A stretch of 9,045 nucleotides of DNA. Source: Alphaproteobacteria bacterium. Lineage in GTDB: Bacteria; Pseudomonadota; Alphaproteobacteria; ATCC43930; CGMCC-115725. The first letter of the stretch is position 1. Every line of letters starts with the position of its first letter. The stretch covers positions 1-9,045 of the forward strand of contig JAFAHP010000415.1 of NCBI GenBank assembly GCA_019237175.1, written 5' to 3'. The notes below the pieces were generated by a model. It was given only the letters and a program-made list of their open reading frames with translations. It was not told the origin of the DNA and did not search any database. The position numbers and the translations under genes are program-made. Positions 1 to 6,207 of this stretch are shown one piece after another.

Positions 1-171
1 TCGCGTTTTGCGCAGGTAGTCGGGCGAGAGAATGTCATAGCCGGTGCGGATTGCGGCTTCGCCAGTTTTTCGACAACCTGTGAGGTCCATCCCACTGTCG
101 TGTGGGCCAAGCTCGCCGCACTCGGCGAAGGCGCACGCATCGCGACCAAGGAATTGTGGGGCCGCGCTTAG
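1..171 (+). CDS. Cobalamin-independent methionine synthase (MetE C-terminal) family protein, 3' end only
   Basis: Only the last 56 residues are present; the gene enters from the left edge in frame 1 and stops at TAG 169-171. The visible part resembles the end of the MetE C-terminal / methionine synthase II fold (Meth_synt_2 family): VGRENVIAGADCGF, then CEVHPTVVWAKL and a tail ending ELWGRA. In this family the Cys of the GADCGF segment is a zinc ligand that activates the thiol substrate for methyl transfer from a folate-type donor; that role is known for the family and not shown here. Many alphaproteobacterial short homologues are of uncertain substrate, so the exact reaction is not assigned. 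The gene converges on ribD, with a clustered inverted repeat beginning right after the stop codon. Confidence 0.72.
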   Translation, partial: SRFAQVVGRENVIAGADCGFASFSTTCEVHPTVVWAKLAALGEGARIATKELWGRA

Positions 172-232
172 CCCTCACCCTGATCCTCGCAAGCGGGGAG
201 AGGGAGGGACCCGCGAAACGGGAGGGTAAGGG
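172..232. repeat. Clustered inverted repeat between convergent genes
   Basis: Outer arms CCCTCACCCT (172-181) and AGGGTAAGGG (223-232) pair at 9 of 10 positions. Between them lie two smaller stems: CCTCGC-aa-GCGGGG (185-198, one G-T pair) and CCCG-cgaaa-CGGG. The whole can fold as a three-stem structure. It starts one base after the upstream stop codon and ends 20 bases before the ribD stop. It resembles the CCCTCACCC...GGGAGAGGG type of dispersed intergenic repeat common in proteobacteria. It may act as a two-way transcript end; there is no T-run. Confidence 0.55.
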
Positions 233-252
233 AAGAAACGACGGCAAGGCGG

Positions 253-1395
253 TTATTCGCGAGCGCGGAACGTGGTCACCACGTCCTCGCCAAGCGCCAT
301 GCTGGCGATCGGCTCAAAGCGCGGCGCGCCGGCCAATGCCGTAATACCAAAGGCATCGACCGCTGGAATGCCGTCGCCGCCGATCAGCAGCGGCGCGTGT
401 ATCCAGACGAGACGGTCGATCCGCCGGGCGCGCAACAGAGCCGCGGCGAGGCGCCCGCCGCCTTCGACCAACAGCCGGGTCAGCCCGCGCGCACCCAACG
501 CCTGCAGCGTTGCGGTGAGATCGATACGCCCCTTCTGATCCGGACCGACCTCGATCAAGCCGGCGCCGGCGGCGCGAACCCTCTCTCTTAGCACCGGGTC
601 GGCATCGCGCAAAGTCACGACCCAAGTCGGGGTGTCGCGAGCTTCGGCGAAGACGCGGGCCCCCGCCGAAATCCGCAATTGGCGGTCGAGCACGACCCGC
701 ACCGGTGAGCGGTGTTCGAGCCCCGGGAGGCGACAGGTCAATTGCGGATCATCGGCAACAACCGTTCCAGTGCCGACCATGATCGCGTCGTGCTCGGCGC
801 GCAGCTTATGGGCAAAGGCGCGGGATGAAGCTCCTGTGATCCACCGGCTTTCGCCGGTGACGGTCGCGATGCGGCCATCGAGCGAGGTCGCGAGCTTGAG
901 GGTGACAAGCGGGCGTCCGAGCCGCCGATGGGTTAGAAAGCCGGCGTTGATCTCGGCAGCCTCGGCGGCGCCGAGTCCACGCTCCACCGCCACGCCGGCG
1001 GCACCCAGCCGGCGAATACCCGCACCGGCGACCCGTGAGTCGGGGTCTTCGATGGCGGCGACGACACGGCCGATGCCGGCGTCGATCAGTGCCTCGGCGC
1101 AAGGCGGTGTGCGGCCCCAATGGCTGCATGGTTCGAGACTGACATAAGCCGTAGCACCCCGCGCCGCGGCTCCGGCCCGGCGCAACGCTTCGGTCTCGGC
1201 GTGCGGCCTGCCGCCGGGTTGGGTCCAGCCGCGGCCAACAACCCGGCCGTCGCGCACGAGGACGCAGCCAACCGCCGGGTTCGGCCAGACGTTGCCCAAT
1301 CCGCGGCGCGCCAGCGCCAGCGCCGCGCACATCCACCTGCGATCGGCGTCTTCATCCTGCCACGTGCTGCTGTGATCGCCGGCCTCACTCGCCAT
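253..1395 (-). CDS. ribD: Bifunctional riboflavin biosynthesis deaminase/reductase RibD
   Basis: The protein has 380 aa, a normal RibD length. It deaminates 2,5-diamino-6-ribosylamino-4(3H)-pyrimidinone 5'-phosphate and then reduces the ribose side chain with NADPH, two early steps of riboflavin synthesis in the cytosol. The N-terminal deaminase domain (about 19-145) has the zinc site of the cytidine-deaminase fold: HAE at 65-67 (H65 ligand, E67 proton shuttle) and PCSHWGRTPPCAEAL with C90 and C99. The C-terminal reductase domain begins near R161 (RPLVTLKLATSLDGRIA) and contains the late glycine-rich LVEGGG segment. The ATG at 1395 overlaps the end of nrdR by 11 bp, which suggests translational coupling. 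It is the last gene of the glyA-nrdR-ribD operon; the ribE/ribBA/ribH genes that often follow are not here. Confidence 0.96.
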   Translation of the reverse strand: MASEAGDHSSTWQDEDADRRWMCAALALARRGLGNVWPNPAVGCVLVRDGRVVGRGWTQPGGRPHAETEALRRAGAAARGATAYVSLEPCSHWGRTPPCAEALIDAGIGRVVAAIEDPDSRVAGAGIRRLGAAGVAVERGLGAAEAAEINAGFLTHRRLGRPLVTLKLATSLDGRIATVTGESRWITGASSRAFAHKLRAEHDAIMVGTGTVVADDPQLTCRLPGLEHRSPVRVVLDRQLRISAGARVFAEARDTPTWVVTLRDADPVLRERVRAAGAGLIEVGPDQKGRIDLTATLQALGARGLTRLLVEGGGRLAAALLRARRIDRLVWIHAPLLIGGDGIPAVDAFGITALAGAPRFEPIASMALGEDVVTTFRARE

Positions 1396-1843
1396 CCGCC
1401 GCTATCCGCCCGACAAAATCGCCAAAATCCTTGGCTTCGCGGAAATTGCGATAGACCGAAGCAAAGCGAATATAGGCCACCTGATCGAGGCTCGACAGCG
1501 CCTCCATGACGAGACCGCCGATCATGTCGCTCGGTATGTCGGTCTCGCCCGAACTTTCCAATTGGCGGACGAGCGAGTTGATGATGCGCTCGACCCGCTC
1601 GGGCTCGATCGGCCGCTTGCGCAAGGCGATATAAATCGAGCGGGCGAGTTTGTCGCGATCGAACGGCTCGCGCTGCCCGTTTTTCTTGATCACGGTCAGG
1701 TCTCGCAGTTGCACCCGCTCGAAGGTCGTAAATCGCGCTGCACAATTGGGACAGAAGCGCCTCCGCCGGATCGCGCCGCGATCATCGGTCGGGCGCGAAT
1801 CCTTGACCTGAGTGTCCTCGGCTCCACAGAACGGACAGCGCAT
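1385..1843 (-). CDS. nrdR: Transcriptional repressor NrdR
   Basis: The protein has 152 aa, the standard NrdR length. NrdR senses nucleotide state through an ATP-cone domain and represses ribonucleotide reductase operons by binding NrdR boxes. The N-terminal zinc ribbon is complete: C3 and C6 in MRCPFCG, C31 and C34 in CPNC. It is followed by the family signature FTTFERVQLRDLTVIKKNG leading into the ATP-cone (about 46-136). The frame is open for 22 more codons upstream, but the start at 1843 is set by the conserved MRCPFCG and by a strong GGAGGAG ribosome site just before it. It lies 26 bp after glyA and overlaps ribD by 11 bp, the usual alphaproteobacterial operon. No nrd gene or paired NrdR boxes were seen in this window, so its targets lie elsewhere. 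Confidence 0.96.
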   Translation of the reverse strand: MRCPFCGAEDTQVKDSRPTDDRGAIRRRRFCPNCAARFTTFERVQLRDLTVIKKNGQREPFDRDKLARSIYIALRKRPIEPERVERIINSLVRQLESSGETDIPSDMIGGLVMEALSSLDQVAYIRFASVYRNFREAKDFGDFVGRIAADGE

Positions 1844-1846
1844 CTG

Positions 1847-1853
1847 CTCCTCC
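1847..1853 (-). promoter_or_regulatory. Ribosome binding site fixing the nrdR start
   Basis: On the minus strand this reads GGAGGAG, three bases before the ATG at 1843 (five bases from the GGAGG core). It supports the short NrdR start over the longer open frame reaching to 1909, which would begin inside the glyA 3' end. Confidence 0.7.
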
Positions 1854-1869
1854 CGTTTTTGCTCCGGGT

Positions 1870-3183
1870 TCAGACACCGGCATGCTCGTAGATCGGAAAT
1901 CTGGCGCACAGCGCGCGAGCTTCCTCGCGTACCTTAGCCTCGGCGGCGCCGTTGTCGGCGCGGCCGCGGGCGAGCCCGTGCAGCACCTCGGCGATCATCC
2001 GGCCGACGGTGCGAAATTCCGCGACGCCAAAGCCGCGCGACGTCGCGGCGGGCGAGCCCAGCCGGATCCCGGAAGTGACGGTCGGCTTTTCCGGGTCGAA
2101 CGGGATTGCATTTTTATTGCAGGTGATGCCGGCGCGTTCGAGGCTAAGCTCGGCGTCGCGTCCGGTGAGCCCCAGCGGGCGCAGATCAACCAGCATCAAA
2201 TGCGTGTCGGTGCCGCCCGAGACGATCGCCAGTCCAGCATGCGCCAAAGTCGCGGCAAGTACTTGGGCATTTTCGACGACAGCCGCGGCGTAACGCGCAA
2301 ATGCCGGCTGCAGCGCCTCGCCGAGGGCTACTGCCTTGGCCGCGATCACATGCATCAGCGGCCCCCCCTGGAGGCCAGGAAAAACCGCGGTGTTGATCCG
2401 CCGGCCGATGTCTTCGTCTGCGGCGAGGATCAAACCGCCGCGCGGCCCGCGCAATGTCTTGTGCGTCGTTGTCGTTACGACATGAGCGTGGGGCAGCGGG
2501 CTCGGATGCACTCCAGCGGCGACGAGGCCGGCGAAATGGGCCATATCGACCATCAGAAACGCGCCGATTTCGTCGGCAATCACACGAAACCGGGCAAAAT
2601 CGATGATCCGCGGATAGGCGCTGCCGCCGGCGATAATCAGCTTTGGCCGATGCTCGCGCCCGAGTCGGTCGATCTCGTCAAAGTCGATGCGTGCATCCTC
2701 ACGGCGGACGCCGTAGGCGAGGGCGTTGAACCACTTCCCCGACAGATTGGGCCTGGCCCCGTGGGTCAGATGGCCGCCCGCGGCCAGCGACATGCCGAGG
2801 ATCGTATCGCCCGGGCTCAGCAATGCCAGAAAGACCGCCTGATTTGCTTGCGCGCCCGAGTGCGGCTGGACATTGGCAAAGGCGCAGCAAAACAGTCGTT
2901 TGGCGCGGTCGATCGCTAATTGCTCGGCAACGTCCACAAACTCGCAACCGCCGTAGTAGCGTCGGCCGGGATAGCCTTCGGCGTATTTGTTGGTGAGAAC
3001 CGAACCTTGTGCTTCGAGGACCGCGTCTGAAACAATATTTTCGCTGGCGATCAACTCGATCTGGGATTGCTGGCGGAGCAGTTCGCCGCTGACCGCCTTG
3101 GCAACCTCCGGATCGCTCGACGATAATCGAGAAATGCTCGAGCGGCGGGCCGGCGCGCCAGACAATCGTGCGGATAGGACCAT
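1870..3183 (-). CDS. glyA: Serine hydroxymethyltransferase GlyA
   Basis: PLP enzyme interconverting serine + tetrahydrofolate with glycine + 5,10-methylene-tetrahydrofolate, the main cytosolic source of one-carbon units. From the chosen start the protein has 437 aa, slightly longer than many bacterial GlyA because of a Ser/Arg-rich head. Family landmarks in order: DPEVAKAV (24-31), QIELIASENIVS (41-52), YAEGYPGRRYYGG (67-79), the PLP lysine in VVTTTTHKTLRGPRGG (K242), NTAVFPGLQGGP, and TSGIRLGSPAATSRG near the C-terminus. The start at ATG 3183 is preceded by GAGGTGG at good spacing. An in-frame TTG at 3252 would add 23 residues with no ribosome site and no family match, so it was not used. 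First gene of the glyA-nrdR-ribD operon; the nrdR start is 26 bp beyond the stop. Confidence 0.96.
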   Translation of the reverse strand: MVLSARLSGAPARRSSISRLSSSDPEVAKAVSGELLRQQSQIELIASENIVSDAVLEAQGSVLTNKYAEGYPGRRYYGGCEFVDVAEQLAIDRAKRLFCCAFANVQPHSGAQANQAVFLALLSPGDTILGMSLAAGGHLTHGARPNLSGKWFNALAYGVRREDARIDFDEIDRLGREHRPKLIIAGGSAYPRIIDFARFRVIADEIGAFLMVDMAHFAGLVAAGVHPSPLPHAHVVTTTTHKTLRGPRGGLILAADEDIGRRINTAVFPGLQGGPLMHVIAAKAVALGEALQPAFARYAAAVVENAQVLAATLAHAGLAIVSGGTDTHLMLVDLRPLGLTGRDAELSLERAGITCNKNAIPFDPEKPTVTSGIRLGSPAATSRGFGVAEFRTVGRMIAEVLHGLARGRADNGAAEAKVREEARALCARFPIYEHAGV

Positions 3184-3570
3184 CGGCCACCTCGGCAAAA
3201 AACGAGCGACTCGGCAATCGGGCCATCCGGTCCGGCCATCAGCGCTGAACAAGCCTGGCTCGAGCGTCTACCATATTTCGCCCTCATCTGCCAACTACCT
3301 ACCAGAAGTCGCGTGAAATTCGCAGCCGCTTAGACCTCGCAGCATGGATGGCCAGCCCGGCGGGCGCGTGCTTTTTGAACTGCCCGACTTTTAGTAATGG
3401 CGCGTGCGCGCACTCAGCAAGTGACGCCGCCTTGGTGAGCTACGTCAAGTCGTTGCCTGCGCCGGTAAATTACAATTACTATCCTCCCTCATAGGTTTCC
3501 GTTGACAGCAGATATTCGTGCGGTAATTATCGTCATTGGTGTGCACATTTGGGCTTCTCTGAGGCGAAAG
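3184..3570. other. 387-bp gene-free region between divergent glyA and mucR-like genes
   Basis: No convincing coding region in any frame. It contains the glyA ribosome site (3187-3193), a perfect 10-bp palindrome GTGCGCGCAC at 3404-3413, an AT-rich patch around 3466-3483 that stands out in this GC-rich window, and the TTGACA promoter of the mucR-like gene. A promoter for glyA must lie on the minus strand here, but I could not pick out a clear -35/-10 pair. No recognised riboswitch fold was found by eye. Confidence 0.6.
3502..3530 (+). promoter_or_regulatory. Sigma-70-type promoter of the mucR-like gene
   Basis: A perfect -35 TTGACA (3502-3507) is followed after 17 bases by AATTAT (3525-3530), which matches 4 of 6 positions of the -10 consensus. 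Transcription would start near 3537, about 34 bases before the ATG at 3571, leaving room for the GAGG ribosome site at 3561-3564. The TTG of this -35 is also an in-frame start codon for a longer version of the protein; using it would place translation start inside the promoter, so the ATG at 3571 is preferred. Confidence 0.6.
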
Positions 3571-4014
3571 ATGGCAGAAACAGCAGCGCCAAAAATGGCG
3601 GACGAAGAGTTGTTGCGGATGACTGCAGACGTGGTGGCTGCCTATGTCAGCAACAATACGTTGCCGACAGCGCAGCTGGCCGAGGTCATCAACGCCGTTT
3701 ATAATTCCTTGAAGGGGTTGGAAGGCCCAGTCCCCGAACCGACCCCGGAGCCGGCAAAACCGGCGGTGGCGATCCGGAAATCGATTACGCCCGATTATTT
3801 GATTTGCCTGGAAGACGGCAAAAAACTGAAGATGCTGAAACGGCATCTGCGCTCGACTTACAACATGACGCCCGACGAATACAGAACGCGCTGGGGATTG
3901 CCGCCGGATTACCCGATGGTGGCGCCCAATTATGCCGAGCAACGCTCTGCGTTTGCAAAAAAGATCGGGCTCGGCCGGGGCACCGGGCGGCAACTCGCCG
4001 GCATGAAAAAATAG
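3571..4014 (+). CDS. MucR/Ros family transcriptional regulator
   Basis: The protein has 147 aa, a typical Ros/MucR length. Family members are small DNA-binding proteins in Alphaproteobacteria that bind AT-rich sites and control exopolysaccharide, motility, cell cycle or virulence genes, often repressing themselves. The N-terminal part (10-50) matches the oligomerising helix region, followed by a Pro/Glu-rich linker (53-66). The conserved DNA-binding part runs from about 71 to 136: SITPDYLICLEDGKKLKMLK, then MTPDEYRTRWGLP and DYPMVAPNYAEQRSAFAKKI. Compared with Ros (Cys79, Cys82, His92, His97), this protein has C79 and H92, but D82 in place of the second Cys and T96-Y97 where the second His falls. 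The zinc site is therefore incomplete, as in a known subset of the family. The start at 3571 has GAGG six bases upstream. Targets cannot be read from this window. Confidence 0.9.
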   Translation: MAETAAPKMADEELLRMTADVVAAYVSNNTLPTAQLAEVINAVYNSLKGLEGPVPEPTPEPAKPAVAIRKSITPDYLICLEDGKKLKMLKRHLRSTYNMTPDEYRTRWGLPPDYPMVAPNYAEQRSAFAKKIGLGRGTGRQLAGMKK

Positions 4015-4021
4015 CGCGCAC

Positions 4022-4039
4022 CCGAGATAATCCTCTCGG
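4022..4039 (+). terminator. Hairpin just after the mucR-like gene
   Basis: Perfect 6-bp inverted repeat CCGAGA-taatcc-TCTCGG, starting 7 bases after the stop codon. No run of T follows directly, so it is only a possible terminator or 3'-end stabilising stem. Confidence 0.4.
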
Positions 4040-4063
4040 CCTTATCAAATCCCCTTGTTTCCG

Positions 4064-4081
4064 GCTCGGCCTGCGCCGGGC
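4064..4081. repeat. Degenerate copy of the palindromic repeat before gcdH
   Basis: GCTCGGC-ctgc-GCCGGGC forms a 7-bp stem (one G-T pair) with a 4-base loop. The 14-mer CGGCCTGCGCCGGG at 4067-4080 is identical to 8954-8967 in the triple-hairpin cassette at the right end, including the loop. It sits in the 144-bp gap between the mucR-like gene and gcdH. Confidence 0.5.
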
Positions 4082-4158
4082 GAGAGCAGATTTATCCCGC
4101 GGCTGAATGCGGACGCGATATATGTGTGTGGCCGCGTGATCCAGTGCCGAGGTTCTCG

Positions 4159-5385
4159 ATGCAAAGCAGTGCTAGGCCGGCTCCGCATACGGGCGGCGGA
4201 GGGGTGGCCACGGCGGCGCGGTTCGACTGGGCCGATCCGCTTTTGCTCGACGAAGAGCTGAGCGAAGACGAACGGATGGTGCGTGACAGCGCTCGTGCTT
4301 ATTGCCAGGAAAGGTTGTTACCACGCGTCATCGAGGCCAACCGGCGCGAATATTTCGATCGCGAGATCATGACCGAAATGGGCGCGTTAGGCGTTCTCGG
4401 CGCGACCATCGAAGGGTATGGCTGCGCCGGCGTCAGTTATGTGTGTTACGGGCTGATTGCGCGCGAGGTTGAGCGCGTGGACAGCGGCTACCGTTCAGCG
4501 ATGAGCGTGCAATCGAGCCTGGTCATGTATCCGCTCTACGATTTCGGCACCGAGGCACAGCGCCAGAAATATTTGCCGAAACTCGCGTCGGGCGAGTGGG
4601 TTGGCTGCTTTGGCTTGACTGAGCCGGATCACGGCTCCGACCCGGGCGGGATGACGACCCGCGCTGCAGCGGTAGCCGGCGGGTATCGCCTCAATGGCGC
4701 CAAGATGTGGATCACCAACGCCCCGATTGCCGATGTTTTTGTGGTTTGGGCGAAGACCGAGGACGGCGTCATCCGCGGCTTTATTCTCGAACGCGGCATG
4801 CCGGGGCTGAGTACTCCCAAGATCGAAGGCAAGTTCAGTCTGCGCGCCTCGGTCACCGGCGAGATCGTCATGGATGGCGTCTTTGTGCCCGAAGAAAACC
4901 GGTTGCCCGAGATCAACGGGTTGAGCGGACCGTTCTCGTGCCTCAATAACGCGCGTTACGGCATCGCGTGGGGTGCGATGGGTGCGGCCGAATTCTGCTG
5001 GCATCAGGCGCGCAATTACACTCTCGAACGCCGCCAATTTGGCCGCCCCCTCGCCGCCAACCAGCTGGTCCAAAAAAAGCTCGTCGATATGCAGACCGAG
5101 ATCGCGCTCGGACTGAACGCTTGCCTGCGCGTCGGACGTCTCAAGGATCAGGGGCGCGCCACCCCCGAGATGATCTCGCTGATAAAACGCAACAACGCCG
5201 GCAAGGCGCTCGAGATTGCGCGGGTGGCGCGTGACATGCACGGCGGCAACGGCATCTCCGACGAATACCATGTGATCCGTCACGTAATGAACCTCGAAGC
5301 CGTCAATACCTACGAAGGCACCCACGACATTCACGCGCTGATCCTCGGCCGCGCCCAGACCGGCATCCCGGCCTTCGCCGGATAA
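4159..5385 (+). CDS. gcdH: Glutaryl-CoA dehydrogenase (acyl-CoA dehydrogenase family)
   Basis: FAD enzyme that oxidises and decarboxylates glutaryl-CoA to crotonyl-CoA in lysine, tryptophan and aromatic-acid breakdown, passing electrons to ETF. The protein is 408 aa from this start, normal for the subfamily. Landmarks: FDWADPLLLDEEL (22-34), the glutaryl-CoA-specific GYRSAMSVQSSLVM (110-123, R112 expected to bind the substrate carboxylate), CFGLTEPDHGSDP (150-162), the KMWITNAP flavin-contacting strand (182-189), RRQFGRPL (291-298), and the catalytic base E386 in NTYEGTHDIHALILGRAQTG. The start at 4159 has GAGG six bases upstream; an in-frame GTG at 4126 would add 11 residues without family match. 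The last codons (IPAFAG) overlap a palindromic repeat. No partner genes of the pathway are adjacent, so it is probably transcribed alone. Confidence 0.93.
   Translation: MQSSARPAPHTGGGGVATAARFDWADPLLLDEELSEDERMVRDSARAYCQERLLPRVIEANRREYFDREIMTEMGALGVLGATIEGYGCAGVSYVCYGLIAREVERVDSGYRSAMSVQSSLVMYPLYDFGTEAQRQKYLPKLASGEWVGCFGLTEPDHGSDPGGMTTRAAAVAGGYRLNGAKMWITNAPIADVFVVWAKTEDGVIRGFILERGMPGLSTPKIEGKFSLRASVTGEIVMDGVFVPEENRLPEINGLSGPFSCLNNARYGIAWGAMGAAEFCWHQARNYTLERRQFGRPLAANQLVQKKLVDMQTEIALGLNACLRVGRLKDQGRATPEMISLIKRNNAGKALEIARVARDMHGGNGISDEYHVIRHVMNLEAVNTYEGTHDIHALILGRAQTGIPAFAG
5365..5383. repeat. Palindromic repeat overlapping the end of gcdH
   Basis: ATCCCGGC-cttc-GCCGGAT: a near-perfect stem with one unpaired base and a 4-base loop. 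The core 14-mer CCGGCCTTCGCCGG (5368-5381) recurs in inverted orientation at 8918-8931. It encodes the final residues of GcdH, and the stop codon TAA (5383-5385) lies at its right edge. It could also work as a 3'-end stem for the transcript. Confidence 0.5.
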
Positions 5386-5495
5386 GACCGCGATCGAACC
5401 ACCAATCCGTGCTCTTGGGCTGTCCTGAGTGATCCGCGGAGCAGTGGTGCGTCAGGACTAGCGAGCGTAGGGTTGCGGCGTACATTCTTTGTCGC

Positions 5496-5780
5496 ATGAT
5501 CATTCGGAGCGTTCGGCACCGTGGCCTGTTGCGCCTTATCGAAGACGACGACAGCCGGGAACTCCGTAATGATCTTGTGCGGCGGCTGCGCAACATTCTC
5601 GCCGCGCTGACCGCAGCCGCCGACATAAATGGCGTAATCGGGCCGCCTGGCTGGCGAGTTCACCGGCTCACCGGCGATCGCGCCGGCACGTGGAGTATTT
5701 CGGTTAGCGGAAATTGGCGACTGACCTTTGATATTCTACAAGGCGAAATTTGCAACCTCGACTTGGAGGATTACCATTGA
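5496..5780 (+). CDS. higB: HigB-type toxin of a RelE-superfamily toxin-antitoxin pair
   Basis: The protein has 94 aa, the usual HigB size. HigB toxins are ribosome-dependent mRNA interferases that cut mRNA during translation until bound by HigA. The sequence follows the family throughout: an opening strand IRSVRHRGLLRLIE, a helical Arg-rich stretch (21-37), PGWRVHRLTGDRAGTWSISV (51-70), the core SGNWRLTFDI (71-80), and the LEDYH ending typical of this group. The toxin gene precedes the antitoxin gene, the HigBA order. The ATG at 5496 has no clear ribosome site; a TACATT at 5481-5486 could be a -10 box giving a nearly leaderless message, but no good -35 accompanies it. Residues look intact, so an active toxin is likely, though this is inferred. 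Confidence 0.9.
   Translation: MIIRSVRHRGLLRLIEDDDSRELRNDLVRRLRNILAALTAAADINGVIGPPGWRVHRLTGDRAGTWSISVSGNWRLTFDILQGEICNLDLEDYH
5765..5769 (+). promoter_or_regulatory. Ribosome binding site deciding the higA start
   Basis: GGAGG lies seven bases before a TTG codon at 5777 and inside the last codons of higB. No comparable site precedes the next in-frame ATG at 5807, so the TTG start is preferred. Confidence 0.65.
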
Positions 5781-6100
5781 ATAGCCGAGAACCCGTCAGA
5801 GTAGGGATGGCCCCGCCTCATCCCGGCGCATTCGTCCGTGAGGAAGTTCTCGACGAACTCGGCCTGTCAGTGACGGAGGCGGCCAAGGCGCTCGACGTCC
5901 GCCGCGGTATTCTCTCGGACGTAATCACCGGCAAGGCCTCATTATCGGCGGAAATGGCGCTGCGGATCGAGAAGGCGTTCGGCGTGAAGATGGAAACCTT
6001 GCTCAACATGCAAGCATGGTACGACGCTTACACAATGCGGCGGCGGGAGGGTGAGATCGACGTCAAGCCATACAAGTCACCAGCGTCGGGGACGCGCTGA
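5777..6100 (+). CDS. higA: HigA-type antitoxin, XRE-family HTH protein
   Basis: The protein is 107 aa from the TTG start. HigA neutralises HigB and represses the operon. The sequence has the family opening APPHPGAFVREEVLDELGLS (12-31), a helix-turn-helix core SVTEAAKALDVRRGILSDVI with TGKASLSAEMALRIEKAFG (31-69), and the ending ETLLNMQAWYDAY (73-85). The chosen start overlaps the toxin stop as TTGA (5777-5780), with GGAGG seven bases upstream, which implies coupled translation of the two proteins. The alternative ATG at 5807 would remove ten residues that come before the conserved part. The protein ends with a short basic tail (VKPYKSPASGTR) of no clear function. Autoregulation is known for the family; no operator was identified by eye upstream of higB. 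Confidence 0.92.
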   Translation: MNSREPVRVGMAPPHPGAFVREEVLDELGLSVTEAAKALDVRRGILSDVITGKASLSAEMALRIEKAFGVKMETLLNMQAWYDAYTMRRREGEIDVKPYKSPASGTR

Positions 6101-6155
6101 GGGCTTGAAGCTCACGAAATACCGTCGCCCGAGTCCAGTCAGGTTGTTTAAACCG

Positions 6156-6179
6156 ATAGCCGAAGCCAGGTTTGGCTAT
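6156..6179. terminator. Hairpin between convergent higA and araC-like genes
   Basis: ATAGCCGAA-gccagg-TTTGGCTAT forms a 9-bp stem with one G-T pair and a 6-base loop. It lies in the 107-bp gap between the two convergent stops, where a shared terminator is expected. No T-run follows on either strand, so rho-independent termination is not certain. Confidence 0.45.
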
Positions 6180-6207
6180 GATGAGAGGGTCGTGATCGGC
6201 TTCTATC

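Noticed and set aside
3130..3226. Possible frameshift at the glyA N-terminus, because another frame shows an SFFAEVADG-like start
   Set aside because: The main frame continues correctly into SISRLSSSDPEV with the expected Leu-x3-Asp-Pro-Glu spacing, so no frameshift is needed.
3344..3394. Short 16-codon frame starting ATG 3344 in the glyA-mucR gap
   Set aside because: No ribosome binding site and no recognisable similarity; expected by chance in a region this size.
3253..3502. Extended N-termini for glyA (TTG 3252) and for the mucR-like protein (TTG 3502)
   Set aside because: Both extensions lack family match and ribosome sites; the mucR one starts inside a TTGACA promoter. Internal ATG starts at 3183 and 3571 have good ribosome sites.
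4495..5334. Long open frame (279 codons) antisense to gcdH
   Set aside because: GC-rich codon use makes antisense frames long; the sense strand matches glutaryl-CoA dehydrogenase along its whole length.
6146..6153. Palindrome GTTTAAAC beside the higA/araC hairpin
   Set aside because: An isolated 8-bp palindrome without extension or neighbours; no support for a function.
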